Part shown: one piece after another, positions 8,412-20,340 of the stretch
Layout: each line of letters begins with the position of its first letter
How positions within the stretch are numbered: position 1 is the first letter of the stretch
Made by a program: the position numbers and the translations under genes
Notes under the pieces: model-generated
What the model was told of the DNA's origin: nothing
The model's database searches: none
The model's input: the letters and a program-made list of their open reading frames with translations, nothing else
Assembly: GCA_027493675.1 (NCBI GenBank)
Contig: JAOSKI010000042.1
Location: forward strand, 1 to 64,000
Length of the DNA stretch: 64,000 nt
Reading direction: 5' to 3'
Source of the DNA: Microthrixaceae bacterium
GTDB taxonomy: Bacteria > Actinomycetota > Acidimicrobiia > Acidimicrobiales > Microtrichaceae

Positions 8412-11109
8412 ATGGATCACCCGCAGAACTCCACACCGCACGGCGACGGCTCTCCGGTCGGGACGCGACAACCACACGGCTGCAGACCACCGATCCCAGC
8501 GGCCGGCCACCAGCGAAGCCGCACAGCCGGCGGCCACCGAGGTCCCCGTCGTGCCCGTCGCGGCTCGATCACCCTGCTCACGATGCTCGCCGCCATGGCG
8601 ATCGTCGGGCTCTCGTGCACCGATGACAATCGACCACCACTGCTGTCGGGGCTTGGTGAGCAGAGCATCGGCCTGCAGACCGACCTGAGCTGCGACGACC
8701 TCGTGGCCGCCACCCAGGAGCAGTTCGAGTACGAGCTCGAGCTCGCTGAGAAGAGGTCGATGAAGGAGTCACTCGATGAGCCGACATTCATGCCTGGTCC
8801 GGCACAGGAGATGCAGGCGTCGGACTCCGACTCGTCGGGTTCGGCAGGGGACGCGGCGCGTGACGTAGCGCCTTCCACCGAAGACACGGCCACACAGGAG
8901 TCCGCGGCACCCACCACGGCGCTGTCAGGGGAAGCCGGCGCCACCTCGGATGAAGGTGGCGAAGGCGGCGACGTCGTGGCGGGAACCAACAACCAGGAGT
9001 CGGGCGTCGACGAAGCAGACATCATCAAGACCGACGGCAAGCGCATCGTGTCACTCGTCGACGGCGTGCTGCGCGTCGTCGGCCTCGACGACACACCCGC
9101 GGTCGACGGCGCGCTCGACCTGAGATCCTTCGGGGCCGATGGCGGCGACATGTTCCTGCGCGGCGACGAGGTGCTCCTGCTCCTGCCTTCGTGGGGAAAC
9201 GTCGAGTACCGCCAGGACGACATGGGGTTGCCGGGCGACGCGAGCGCACCGAGTGCCGGAACAGCCGAGTCCGTGGAACCTCGAGCCGGTTCTGACGGCG
9301 CAACCGACACCGGGACCGAGACCACCGTGCCCGACACCGCACCACCGGATACCACCCCCCGGCGCCGACTCCACCACGACGACGACCACCAGCACGCCCC
9401 CCGACGACGGCTCGACGACCACCACGACGACAGCCCCGACGACGACGACCACCACCACCACCACGACTACCACCACCACGACGGTTCCTACCGAACCCGA
9501 CCAGCCCGCCCCCATCCCCTTCGAGAGGGGCGTGCGGCTCCTGCGCGTCGACCTCGGCTCCGCCGGCGGTCCTGAGGTGGTCGAGCAGCGGGTGGCGGAA
9601 GGCGAGCTCGTAGCGGCCCGGATGATCGATGGCACCGCACGCGTGGTCGTGCGCTCGGCGATGCCGGTGACCGACGACCTGCAACGCTCCGAGGACGTCG
9701 CCGAAGCCCGCACGACCATCGACGAGATGGAACCCCCGACGACGTGATGCCCCGGGTCTCCTCGCTCGATGGTGACGACGTCGAGTCCCTCGGCGGATGC
9801 GGCGACGTGGCGGTGATACCGGCGGTGGAGACCGACCCGTCGAGCCCGGTTTCGAGCGAGATGGCCACCACCGCCGTACCCACATCCCCATCCACGGTCA
9901 GCGTGCTCACCGTCGGCGAGACCCTGGGCGACCTGGCCCCCGCCACCGTGGCAGGGGCCGGCGGAGGTCGTGTACGCCTCCACGGGGTCCATGTTCGTGA
10001 CCTCCACCGCGTGGGACGCCAACGGCCCACAGACGCTGGTGCACCAGTTCGGCCTTGTCGACGACGAGCCGGCCGCCTACACCGGATCGGGCGCCGTGCC
10101 CGGCGTCCCGTTGAACCAGTACTCGCTGTCGGAGCACGACGGCGACCTGCGGATCGTCACCACCATCGAAGGTCAGCAGGTCGAGCAGGATCCGATGCCA
10201 TTCGACGAGGAGCAGACCCCATCCGAGCCCGACACACCAGTTGCACCCATCGCCCCGGAGAACCCGCCCCCGGCTCCCCCGACCGACGACATCATCGAAC
10301 CTGTGCCGAACACGTTCACCACCGAGGGTCGGCTGACAGTGCTGCGTCCGGCGGGCTCCGGGCGCCCTCGAGGAGATCGGGGTCGTGGAGGACCTGGGGA
10401 CCGGCGAGGAGGTGCAATCGGTGCGATTCCTCGACGACATGGCCTACGTGGTCACCTTCCGCCAGACCGATCCCCTCTACGCCATCGATCTCTCCGACCC
10501 GACCAACCCCGAGACGCTCGGTGCGCTCAAGATCACGGGGTTCTCCCAGTACCTGCACCCCGTCGGCGACGGCCTGCTACTCGGCGTGGGACGTGAGGCC
10601 ACCAGCGAGGGAACCGACACCGGCTTCAAGGCCTCGCTGTTCGACGTGTCGGACCCGGCGAACCCCCTCGAGGTGGACAAGATCGTGATCCCCGACGCCA
10701 ACTCGCTGGTGGCCGATGACCCGCTGGCGTTCACCTGGGACCCCGAGGCCGACCAGGCGATCATCCCCTTGGAGCGCTACGGCAGCATGACCGGCGACCT
10801 ACCGGTTGACGGTACCGGGCCGGTACCGGGCCGATGCCCGAATGCGGTCCCGAGGAGGACTGCGTGGCGGTCACCCCCGAAGCCTCCCAGCCTGCTGCCC
10901 CGAGCCAGGTGGCCCTGGTGTTGGGTGTGGAGGGAGACCAGCTCACCGAGCGCGCCGAGTTGTCACACCAGGGCGGATCGATCGACCCGTGGCGGTCGCA
11001 GATCCTGCGGTCCGTGGTGGTGGACCGCGACCTGTGGACGCTCAGCCAGGCCGGAGTAGGCCGCAGCGATGCCGACGATCCGCGGGGAGTCGAACTCCTG
11101 GCGTTCTGA
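8412..11109 (+). CDS. Secreted beta-propeller domain protein (Beta_propel family)
   Basis: Exported protein of unknown role. A basic N-terminus (RRARRG) precedes a hydrophobic segment ending in VGLSC, a weak lipobox, so it may be lipid-anchored. The family signature TNNQESGVDEADIIKTDGKR lies near residue 195, then beta-propeller blades follow (for example VQSVRFLDDMAYVVTF and YAIDLSDPTNPETLG). A low-complexity insert of Thr codons at about 9370-9490 and acidic, Ser-rich stretches separate the parts. At least three frame changes (near 9355-9490, 9750-9970, 10350, 10820) are needed. The family is widespread in actinobacteria and haloarchaea without known function. An AGAGGA site supports ATG 8412. 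Confidence 0.75.
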
Positions 11110-11142
11110 GGTCACCCCATCATCGTTGCGTCCTCGTCCGTG

Positions 11143-12705
11143 TCAGCCGACCACCGCGACCGCGTTGATCCCTCGGTGCGCGCACAGGTCGGCTGCCACG
11201 GACTCCGGAACGTGCCGGTCCGTGGCCATGACCATCAGCGCACGTTTGCCGTCGGGGCCCGCTCCGACGGCCATGTCGTCGATGTTCACCCCGGCGGCAC
11301 CGACCACCGAGCCAACCTTTCCGATCATCCCGGGACGGTCGTCGTTGCGGACGACCAGCAGGTGCTCCGCCGGTGGTACGTCGATGTCGTGGTCGTCGAT
11401 CATCACGATCGTCGGCTTCGCGCCGAGCCCCACCAGGGTGCCGGCGATGGCGTGACCGCTCCCGCGGATCGTCACGAGGTTCACGTAGTCACGCGCCGTG
11501 GTGGTGGAGGTCGGTCGCACCTCGATGCCCTGTTCCTCGGCCACCTGCGGAGCGTTCACGTAGCTCACCGGCTCACCTGAGGTGGCGCTGAAGAACCCCT
11601 TGAGGACCGACAACGTGAGTATCCGCGTGTCGTGCTCGGCGATCTGGCCCTGGTACTCGATGTCGATGGGGGCGGAGCACTCGTCGCAGAGGCCTGCGAA
11701 GATCCGCCCGAGCTGCTCGGCCAGCCCCAGGTAGGGGCGGACCGTCTCAGAGGCCTCCCCGGCCGACACGTTGACCGCGAAGGGCACGAAGTCCCCGGCC
11801 AGAGCCAGTAGCACCATGTCGGCGATGGTGTCGCCGGCCTTGTCCTGGGCCTCGGCGGTCCCGATGCACCCAGGTGTGGCGTGACCACGACGGAGTCCAG
11901 CTCGAACAGCGGCGACTCGGTGGTCGGTTCACGGTCGAACACGTCGATCGCCGCGCCGGCGATGGTGCCGTCCGCTACCGCCGCAGCGAGAGCCGCCTCG
12001 TCGACGATCCCGCTGCGCGCCACGTTCACGATGCGCAGGTTCGGCTTCGCCTTCGCCAGCAGTTCCGCGTTGATGAGCCCGACCGTCTCAGGCGTCTTGG
12101 CCAGGTGCAGCGTGATGAAGTCGCTGCGGCGTATCACGTCGTCCAGGCCGAGGAGCTCGACGTTGAGCTGACGGGCTCGGTCGTGGCCGACGAAGGGGTC
12201 ATAGGCGACGAGCTTCATGCCGAAGGCCATCGCACGCTGGGCGACCAGCTTGCCAATGCGACCCAGGCCGATGATGCCGAGGGTCTTGTCCGAGAGCTCC
12301 ACCCCGGTCCAGCGCGAACGCTCCCAACGGCCCTCCTTCAGCGCCGCGTGGGCCTGCGGGACGTTGCGGGCCTGCGCCAACAGCAGAGCCATGGTGTGCT
12401 CGGCTGCGGAGAGGGTGTTCGACTGCGGCGCGTTGACCACCATCACGCCGCGCTCGGTCGCAACCTCGACATCGACGTTGTCGAGCCCGATCCCGGCGCG
12501 ACCGACCACGACCAGGTCGGTCCCGGCCTCGATGACCTCGCGGGTGACCTTGGTGGCGGAGCGGATGATCAGGGCATGCGCCCCCGGGACGGCTTCCGAG
12601 CAGCTCCTCGGGCGACAGCCCGGTGCGGATGTCCACCTCGTGACCGGCGTCACGCAGTCGCTGGAGGCCGCCGTCGGCTATCACTTCGGTCACTAGAACA
12701 CGCAT
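11143..12705 (-). CDS. serA: D-3-phosphoglycerate dehydrogenase SerA
   Basis: First step of serine synthesis: oxidises 3-phosphoglycerate with NAD+. It has the long form's four parts: substrate domain, NAD domain (GIIGLGRIGKLVAQRA near residue 150), an intervening domain (LGLAEQLGRIFAGL on), and a C-terminal ACT domain (LLVVRNDDRPGMIGKVGSVV) for allosteric serine feedback. The catalytic region VNVARSGIVDE and TPHLGAS are present. Frame changes near 12595 and 11860. About 520 residues, the Mycobacterium-type length. Together with serC (16535) the window holds two of the three serine steps. Confidence 0.95.
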
Positions 12706-12747
12706 GCCCCCATCGTGCCCCGCCGTCGGTCGCCACTCACAACCCGT

Positions 12748-12850
12748 CCCCCCACCTTCGCCCCAACCTCCGTCCCCCACCTTCGCCCCAACCTCCGTCC
12801 CCCACCTTCCCCAACCTGTCCCCCCACCTTCGCCCCAACCCCCAACCCCC
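12748..12850. repeat. C-rich 25-bp tandem repeat upstream of serA
   Basis: Two exact 25-bp units (12749-12773 and 12774-12798; core CACCTTCGCCCCAACCTCCG) are followed by two shortened or altered copies and a run of CCCCCAAC. No coding sense is apparent. It lies between the serA start and the family C hairpin. Confidence 0.8.
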
Positions 12851-12857
12851 AACCCCC

Positions 12858-12906
12858 GTTCTGTGTCGCGTGCGTGGCGCTGAGCGCCACGCACGCGACA
12901 CAGAAC
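12858..12906. terminator. Family C hairpin (copy 1), 3' of the S9 peptidase
   Basis: Two perfect 23-base arms, starting GTTCTGTGTCGCG, flank a 3-base loop (12881-12883). The same arms recur at 17713-17761 with a different loop. It lies just after the S9 peptidase stop, with no U tract. Terminator or mRNA-end stabiliser is the likely role. Confidence 0.7.
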
Positions 12907-12928
12907 GACAGGAGTCAGCCGGCAGGAG

Positions 12929-15243
12929 TCAGCCGGCGGGGAGGCCGAGGACCCGACGGTAGAACGCCAGCTCGGCCTCCAACGCGTCGACGATCGTCGC
13001 CTCGTTGCCGGAATCCGTGGCCCTCACCCTCATAGGTGCGGTATTCATGCTCGATGCCGGCGGCACGCAGCGCCGCCACCAGCACCTCGGCCTGTGACGG
13101 TGGAACCACCGGGTCCTCCAGGCCCTGCAGGATCAGCACCGGCGCCGAGATCCGCTCCGGATGACTCAAGGGCGAACGCCGCCGGTAGACCTCCTCTGCC
13201 TCGGGCAGAGGTCCGATGAGGCCGTCCAGGTAGCGCGACTCGAACTTGTGGGTGTCGCTCGCCAGCGCCATCAGGTCGGTGACGCCGTAGAGGGGTGGTC
13301 GCAGCGGCGAATTGGAACCCGGACGCCGTGGGCTCGGCGGCAACGGCCTCCAGGGCAGTGAACCCACCCGCGGACCCACCTCGGATCACGCACCGTCGCG
13401 CATCCACCCGGCGCTCCCCGGCAAGGAACTCCGCGGCAGCGATGCAGTCGCGGACATCCACCTCACCCCAGCCGCCCCGGAGCAGGTCGCGGTAGGCCCG
13501 GCCGTAGCCGGTGGATCCCCGGTAGTTGACGTCGACCACGGCGAAGCCCCGGGTGGTCCAGTACTGCACCGACGGGGACAACTCCGCCCGCGCACTGGCC
13601 GTGGGTCCACCGTGGATCCGGACGACCAGCGGCGGGAGATCCCCGGCGGGTCCCATGACACCCTCCAGCTTCGGCGGGTAGAACAGCGCGTGGGCGATCG
13701 CTTCGCCGCTCATGCCGGTCGGGAACGTGATCGCCTCGGGTACCGAAATCGATCCAACCGGGAGCGGCCACCGACTCTCGTGGAAACGCGAGAACTTCGT
13801 CCTGGTCGTGGTGGTGGATGTGCTCGACAGCCGGGCGGTGGGCGTCGCGCCGGCACCGGGGTCTCCCGCCCACCCAGAGAACGTCGCACATAGCACCGCG
13901 GTGGATTCGACCGGTGATCCGGCCAGCGCCGCCACGATCACCGCCTGCGCGCCATCATCGTCGGTGTTCCGACCGACCTCGAGCGTGTCCACCCAGCCAG
14001 GCTCCGTGAAGCCATCGAGGTCGTCCCGCGTTGCCTGCACGCTGTCGAATCCGTCGGCCGTGTGGACCACGAACCGATCCTCGCCGGCGAACCCGTATCG
14101 GGCACCCCCGGACACCCACCGCGGTGCACCCACCTCCCTGCCCGGCCCGGGCGGCACATCGCGGTCACCCGCCTGAGGCGCTGTGTCCCCGCTCGCCTCG
14201 ACGGGCACGCCGATCTCAGGCGCGCAGCGCAAGAGCCACAGGTCGTCACGGTCGTCACACCACCAGAGGCGACCGTGAGGATCCCAGACCGGCAGGCAGA
14301 CCGACACTGCGGGACCGTCATCGCCAGGCCGCCTGCCCTGCGCACCACCGGCGACCCTGCGTGGACCTTCGATCTCGGGACCCGACGCGCTCACAACCAC
14401 GCTCCCAGCCCACAACTCCGCTGAGTCCCAGGGCATGTCGGGGTGGTTCCACTGCAACCAGGCCAGGTGCCGTCCATCGGGAGACAGCGCCGGGGCCGCC
14501 GTGAAGTCGCTCCCCTGCAACGATGCTGCGGACCCCCGAGGGGAGACTCGAGCTGGGATGGCCCGCCGCCAATCCTGTGGGCAACCACACGAGGTCGTTC
14601 ACCGGTTCGCGCAACCGGGCATCAGAGACATCCGCGGGATCCACGTGAAGTTCCCGCTCCACGATCATCCAGGCCCCACCGGGCTCGACCACACCTGCCG
14701 CGTACCGCGTCGAGCGGCGCGCTGGGGGTTCGCCGACAAGCTCCACACCCGGGCCCGTCTGCTCCACGAGCAGGTCCGACCCGTCGGACCCCGCAGGCCC
14801 ATCGCCCCTACCGCCGACGACGCCGACGCCGCGATCGACCAGGCAGCCGTCTTCGTCGCCGAGATCCACGCGCCGGATGCGCTGGTCGTCGTCCTCGACC
14901 CAGAACAGCGACTCACCGTGGGCCCAGAACGCTCCGCCGCCGTACTCGTTGACACGACTCGCGCCGAGGTGACGGCCTGCACCCTCCGCGGAGGGCCCTG
15001 CGCACGGGTCACCCACACGGTGTTGTGGCCGTCGTGCAGGGCGGAGTACCAAACGAGCGCCCGCCCCTCGCGATCACGGCTCAGCGCGAGTCCACCGAAG
15101 CGGAACCCGCCGCGGGCCGCACTCGTGGCCGACAGGGGTGACGGCCAGGCGCCGAACCGCACCCGGTCAGGCCCGACGGGAGAGTCGGGCCCGCCAGGCA
15201 CTCCGGGCCCGGCCGAACGGGAGGCCGCCTCGGGGCCGGTCAC
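12929..15243 (-). CDS. S9-family prolyl oligopeptidase-like peptidase
   Basis: Serine peptidase or acylaminoacyl peptidase of the alpha/beta hydrolase fold. The N-terminal two thirds look like a beta-propeller ([19 protein letters not shown] on). The C-terminal domain has the oxyanion region RIHGGPTA, the nucleophile in [11 protein letters not shown], Asp in LEDPVVPP and His in GEGHGFR. GTG 15243 overlaps the aminotransferase stop (GTGA), so the two are coupled. Several frame changes (about 15000, 14560, 13890, 13290, 13020) are bridged to give about 770 codons, long but plausible. No signal peptide is seen, so it is likely cytoplasmic. Confidence 0.85.
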
Positions 15244-16448
15244 CCTGCCTCGACCAGGTCCCTGATCCGCCGCACACCCTCGACCATGTCGTCGGTGTCC
15301 ATGGCGAAGGAGAACCGACCGTAGCCGGGGGTGCCGAACGCCTCTCCCGGCACGAAGGCGACGTTCGCCTTCTCGAGAACCAGGTCGGCCAACTCCACCG
15401 TCGTGGACGCCTGCGAACCGGCAAGTGGTCGATCCAGCAGGCCGGTCATGTTTGGGTAGGCGTAGAAGGCGCCTTCCGGCTCGAGGCAGGTCACACCGTC
15501 GATCTCGTTGAGTGCGGCATGGATGAGCTTGCGACGTTCGTCGAAGGTGGCTTTCATGACCTCTACCGCCGAGAGGTCGCCAGACACCGCTGTCAGGGCT
15601 GCCATCTGGGCGACGTTGTTCACGTTGGAGGTCATGTGCGACTGCAGGCTGATGGCGGCCTTGGCCACGTCTGCCGGCGCGATCATCCAACCGACGCGCC
15701 AACCGGTCATCGAATAGGTCTTGGCAACACCGTTGAGGATGATGCAGTTGTCGGCGAGCTCTGGCACCAAGGCGAGGATCGAGCGGTGCTCGACGCCGTA
15801 GGTGAGGTGCTCGTAGATCTCGTCGGTTATCACCATGATTTCGTGTTCGAGCGCCCACCTTCCGATCGCCTCGATCTCCGCCGGCGGGTACACCGCGCCG
15901 GTGGGGTTCGAGGGCGACACGAACATCAGCGCCTTGGTCCGCTCGGTGCGGGCGGACTCGAGTTGGTCGACGGTGACGCGGAACCCGTTGTCGTCGCCGG
16001 CCACCACTTCGACCGCTCTCCCCGCCGGCCAGTGCCACCGGCTCGGGATAGGTGGTCCAGTACGGGGCCGGCAGCAACAGCTCGTCACCCTCCTCGATCA
16101 CGGTGAGGATCGACGAGTACACCGCGTGCTTGCCACCGTTGGTGATGACGACCTGTGCCGGTTCCACTGCCACGCCAGAGTCGCGCAGCGTCTTGTCGGC
16201 AACCGCCTCTCGCAGCTCGGGAAGCCCCGCCGCGGGCGAGTACTTGTGGTTCGCGGGATCACTGCACGCCGCTATGGCGGCCTCCACGATGTAGTCCGGC
16301 GTGGGGAAGTCGGGTTCACCGGCGCCGAAGCCGATGACAGGGGCACCTGACGGCGCAACGCCTTGGCCTTTGCGTCGACAGCGAGGGTCGCAGACGGAGT
16401 GATTGCGGCGACACGCCGTGAGATACGGCGGTTGGAGGGAGTGCTCAT
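15240..16448 (-). CDS. Pyridoxal-phosphate aminotransferase (aspartate aminotransferase type)
   Basis: Class I/II aminotransferase, probably aspartate:2-oxoglutarate, perhaps also aromatic or prephenate. N-terminus [15 protein letters not shown], then [31 protein letters not shown], the substrate-side [11 protein letters not shown], and the PLP-lysine region [19 protein letters not shown] 16448 gives the usual length of about 402 codons. Frame changes near 16350 and 16040. It is the first gene of a two-gene unit with the S9 peptidase and is divergent from serC. Confidence 0.9.
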
Positions 16449-16534
16449 GGGACCGAAGCTACCGCGCCCGGTGCTGGCACTCCGAGAGGGTTTCGGCTCG
16501 CTGTGGGCCGGAGTCAGCCGCGAGACTGTCGGGG

Positions 16535-17660
16535 GTGAACCTCCCCCGACATCAGCCTGCCCGACGAACTCCTGCCGACAGACGGTCGCTTCGGTTGCGG
16601 ACCATCCAAGGTGAGAACCGACGCGATCGAGATGCTGTCCGGGTCGGCCTCCCACTTCCTGGGCACGAGCCATCGCCAGGCTCCGGTGCGCTTCAAGGTC
16701 TCCGAGGTCCGCAACGGCCTGGCCGAGTTGTTCTCGCTGCCCGACGGCTACGAGGTGATGCTGGGCAACGGAGGCACCACCTCATTCTGGGACGCCGCGC
16801 CCTTCGGCCTCATCGAGCAGCGCAGCCAGCACCTCTGCTTCGGCGAGTTCTCCTCGAAGTTCTCCAAGGTCACCGCCGATGCGCCCCACCTGGGCTCTCC
16901 GGAACTGGTCAGCGCAGACCCTGGCGACCACCCCGAGGCAGCCGCGAGCGACGGGATCGACGCCTACTGCCTCACCCACAACGAGACCTCCACCGGCGTG
17001 GCCATGTCGATCTCACGGCCCACCGGAGCCGACGAAGACGCCCTGGTGCTCGTGGACGGAACCTCGGCCGCCGGTGGGCTCAGGTTTGATCCGACCCAGG
17101 TCGACGTCTACTACCTGGCACCTCAGAAGGCCCTTGCCTCCGACGGCGGACTGTGGATCGCAGCGGTGTCGCCACGAGCGGTGGAGCGCATCGAGCGCAT
17201 CGCCTCGGGTGACCGCTGGGTGCCCGCATCGCTGGACCTGGGCATCGCCCTGGAGAACTCCCGCAAGGACCAGACCTACAACACCCCGGCGCTCACAACC
17301 CTGTTCCTTGCGGTCGAGCAGATCCGCTGGATCCTCGAGAACGGCGGCCTCGAGTTCTCCGCCGGCCGCTGCGATACGTCCGCCGAGACGATCTACGGTT
17401 GGGCCGATGCCCATGAGGTCGCCACTCCGTTCGTGAGCGATCCGGCCAAACGGTCGCACGTGGTCGCCACCATCGACTTCGACGAGAGCGTGGAAGCGTC
17501 GGTCGTCGCCGCCGTGCTGCGATCCAACGGCATCGTGGACACCGAGCCGTACCGCAAGCTGGGCCGCAACCAGCTGCGCATCGCGATGTTCCCGGCGATC
17601 GACCCGCAGGACGTCGCGGCTCTCACCAGGTGCATCGACTACGTCCTCGAGCGACTCTGA
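16535..17660 (+). CDS. serC: Phosphoserine aminotransferase SerC
   Basis: Makes phosphoserine from 3-phosphohydroxypyruvate. N-terminus DISLPDELLPTDGRFGCGPSK, PLP region YYLAPQKALASDGGLW with the lysine near residue 195, and C-terminus RNQLRIAMFPAIDPQDVAAL match the actinobacterial form of about 370 residues. The start is likely GTG 16535: an extra C in the run at 16542-16546 shifts the frame, and removing it gives VNLPDIS in frame. The stop codon forms part of a 19-bp triple repeat, followed by a family C hairpin. Confidence 0.92.
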
Positions 17661-17711
17661 AGCCCCCGCCAGTCTCTGAAGCCCCCGCCAGTCTCTGAAG
17701 CCCCCGCCAGT
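17655..17711. repeat. Three 19-bp tandem repeats spanning the serC stop
   Basis: Unit CTCTGAAGCCCCCGCCAGT occurs exactly at 17655-17673, 17674-17692 and 17693-17711. The first copy carries the serC stop codon, so the 3' end of the gene has been copied twice beyond itself, directly before the family C hairpin. Confidence 0.9.
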
Positions 17712-17712
17712 C

Positions 17713-17761
17713 GTTCTGTGTCGCGTGCGTGGCGCACAGCGCCACGCACGCGACACAGAAC
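17713..17761. terminator. Family C hairpin (copy 2), 3' of serC
   Basis: The same 23-base arms as 12858-12906, with loop ACA instead of TGA. Identical arms with a changed loop 5 kb apart suggest a copied element, not chance. Position just after serC fits a terminator. Confidence 0.7.
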
Positions 17762-17861
17762 GGGGGTTGGGCAGAACGGGGGGTTGGGGGCAGAACAGGG
17801 GGTTGGGACAGCCGCCGAGCGCGTAGCCTCAGAGAGCTCAGGGGACCTCAGGGGGACGTGC

Positions 17862-19617
17862 ATGACGACGCTCGATGACGCCACGGCGATGCTGACCGGC
17901 CCAGGTGGGCAGTTCGAGACGATCACGACCGACAAGGTCGACGGCCGCCCGATGAGGCTCTACAGGGACCGCCTGGCGAACCTTCGCTTCGTGAGCGAGG
18001 TGTTCGGCGCGGCGCACGCCGACAAGGAGTTCGTGGTCCACGGCGATCAGCGCATCACCTACACGGACTTCCTGGCGGAGGTGAACGCTCTGTCGGAGTG
18101 GCTCGCTTCGGCAGGGATCGGCAAGGGCGACCGGGTGGCGGTGCTCAGCGCCAACAATCCGCAGTGGTGCGCCACCTTCTGGGCAACCGTCGACATGGGG
18201 GCGATCCTCGTGGGCCTGAACGGCTGGTGGAACACCGACGAGATCCTCTACGGGCTCAACCACTCCGGCGCGAGGGTTCTGGTGGCCGACACACAACGCT
18301 TCGAGCGGATCGAACAGCACCTGGCGCAAGTGCCGGCACTCGAACAGGTCCTTCTCATCGATGCGGTACCCCACCGGACCACCGCCACGTACACCAGCAG
18401 CGGCACCGCGACCACCGACCCGGCAGTCACGCCCTACCGGATGGCGGTGGCCGAAGGAGCGAAGAGCGATCCCGGCTTCCCCACCACGAAGATCGACGAG
18501 TCCGATCCAGCGGTGATCTTCTACACCTCGGGCACCACAGGCCGGCCCAAGGGCGCCGTCAGCACCCACGGAAACATGATCGCCAACCTCCAGAACACCG
18601 TGTTCAGCCTGACCCTGTCCGCGATGACCAACCCGGCCGCCAGCAGAACGGCCGACGGCACCCAGCCCGTGGCATTGCTCACCTCACCCCTGTTCCACGT
18701 GTCGGGGTGCCATTCGACCCTCGTGGTGGGGTTCATGGGTGGCATGAAGCTGGTGATACCCGAGGGGCGGTTCGATCCCGAGAAGGTCTTCGATCTGATC
18801 GAGGCCGAAGGCGTGAGAATCTGGGCGACAGTTCCCACGATGATCTGGCGTGCCACCGAGCATCCTGCGAGACATGACCATGACCTCTCCACGATCGTGT
18901 CGGTGGCTTTCGGCGGCTCGCCCTCGGCCGATGAGCTGCAACGGCGGATCCGTGAGACGTTCCCCAACGTCAAGGCGACCACAAACGCCTACGGCCTCAC
19001 AGAGTCGTCGTCGGTCGCGACCATCCTCACCGCGGGTGAGAGCGTCGAGCGGGTCGACTCGGTGGGCCTTCCAATGCCGGTGGTCGACATCGCCATCGCC
19101 GACCCGCTCGGCAACCATCTCCCGACCGGACAGACCGGCGAGGTCCTCATCCGTGGGCCGATAGTCATGGCCGGCTACTGGGACAACCCCGAAGCCACCG
19201 CCGCCACCATCCGGGACGGTTGGTTGCACACGGGCGACGTGGGTCATCTCGACGACGACGGCTACCTCTACATAACCGGACCGCGCCAAGGACATGCTGA
19301 TCCGTGGCGGCGAGAACGTCTACTGCGTGGAGATCGAGAACCGCCTGGTGGAGCACCCTGAGATCGCCGATGCCGCCGTCGTGGGCGTACCGCACGAGGA
19401 ACTGGGCGAGGAAGTCAAGGCGGTGGTGGAGCTCACCGAGGATGCGACACTCACCGACGACGACATCCGGGCATGGGTGGGCCAGACCCTCGCGGCGTTC
19501 AAGGTCCCTACCTACGTGGAGCGCCACGACGGGAAGCTCCCGCGCAACGCGTCGGGCAAACTCCTCAAGAACGTGCTCCGCGGAGACGGCCACGTGAGCT
19601 TCGCCGAGACCATGTAG
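17862..19617 (+). CDS. Fatty acyl-CoA synthetase (FadD-like, class I adenylate-forming)
   Basis: Activates a carboxylic acid, probably a fatty acid, to acyl-CoA with ATP. The P-loop-like motif reads VIFYTSGTTGRPKG near residue 220. Further motifs: NAYGLTESSSVAT, GWLHTGDVGHLDDDGYLYITG, and the C-terminal KLPRNASGKLLKN with the catalytic lysine. ATG 17862 is preceded by AGGGGGA. One frame change near 19285 lies between YITG and DMLIRGGENVY. About 585 codons. Chain length of the substrate is not evident. It converges with the GNAT gene, one base apart. Confidence 0.92.
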
Positions 19618-19618
19618 G

Positions 19619-20291
19619 TCACCCGTCGGCTCCGAGCTGATCCAGCACGGCCTCGTCGACGCCTTGGACCTCCACCGCGATGGCGGCCGCAGCAGAGGCC
19701 TCCCAGTCGGGTCGCTCCATGGCGAAGCACAACTGGCGTGCCCGCACACCTCGCCGGTCGGTGAAGCGTTCACCGACCTCCCTGTAGCCCAACCGCCGCG
19801 ACACCGACATGGAGGCCACGTTGTCGTCGAACGCCGCCGATTCCACACGCTCGGCACCGAGGTGACCCATCGCCAGGTGCAGCACCGCCGCACGCATCTC
19901 GGTGCCGAACCCCGCCCCCTGGTATTCGCGGCCGAGCCATGAACCGGTGACCGCCACACGCTGTTCACCCCACCGAGGTGCCGCCAGGTCCTGCATGCCT
20001 ATCACCGCTCCCTCCACACACGGCGAAGGGCAGCCGCCATCCCCCCGGGGAGATGTCCGCCCAGCTACCGAGGATGAACGCGTAGGTCTCGCGCTCGCGA
20101 CGAGGAGACGGCGAGTCGGTCCACGGCAGCTCGAAGGGCATGGTGTCGGGGTCGTGGACGCCACGGGCCGCCACACGAACCAGCGCGCCCATCTCGTGTT
20201 CGCGAGCCGGACGCAACTCGAGTCGGGGCGTGAGCATCCTGATTCCCCAAACGGGGAACCACGGATGCCTGCGGTTGGCGTTGTCACCCAT
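19619..20291 (-). CDS. GNAT-family N-acetyltransferase
   Basis: RimJ/RimL-like acetyltransferase; substrate unknown. Opens with MLTPRLELRPAREHE, a typical strand-1 start. The acetyl-CoA site reads WLGREYQGAGFGTEMRAAVLHLA, followed by DDNVASMSVSRRLGYREVGE. One frame change near 20025 sits mid-protein. About 224 codons. ATG 20291 starts with MGDNANRRHPWFP. It is followed on the same strand by no gene, and metY precedes it with a 49-base gap, so they may be co-transcribed. Confidence 0.85.
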
Positions 20292-20340
20292 GAGACCAGT
20301 CTGCGGTTCCACGGCGGAATCGACTACCGGTCGTAGCGCC

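Noticed and set aside
16535-16612. Start of serC at GTG 16611
   Set aside because: It would cut off GRFGCGPSK, a conserved part of the N-terminus; the upstream GTG 16535 with one extra C corrected fits the family.
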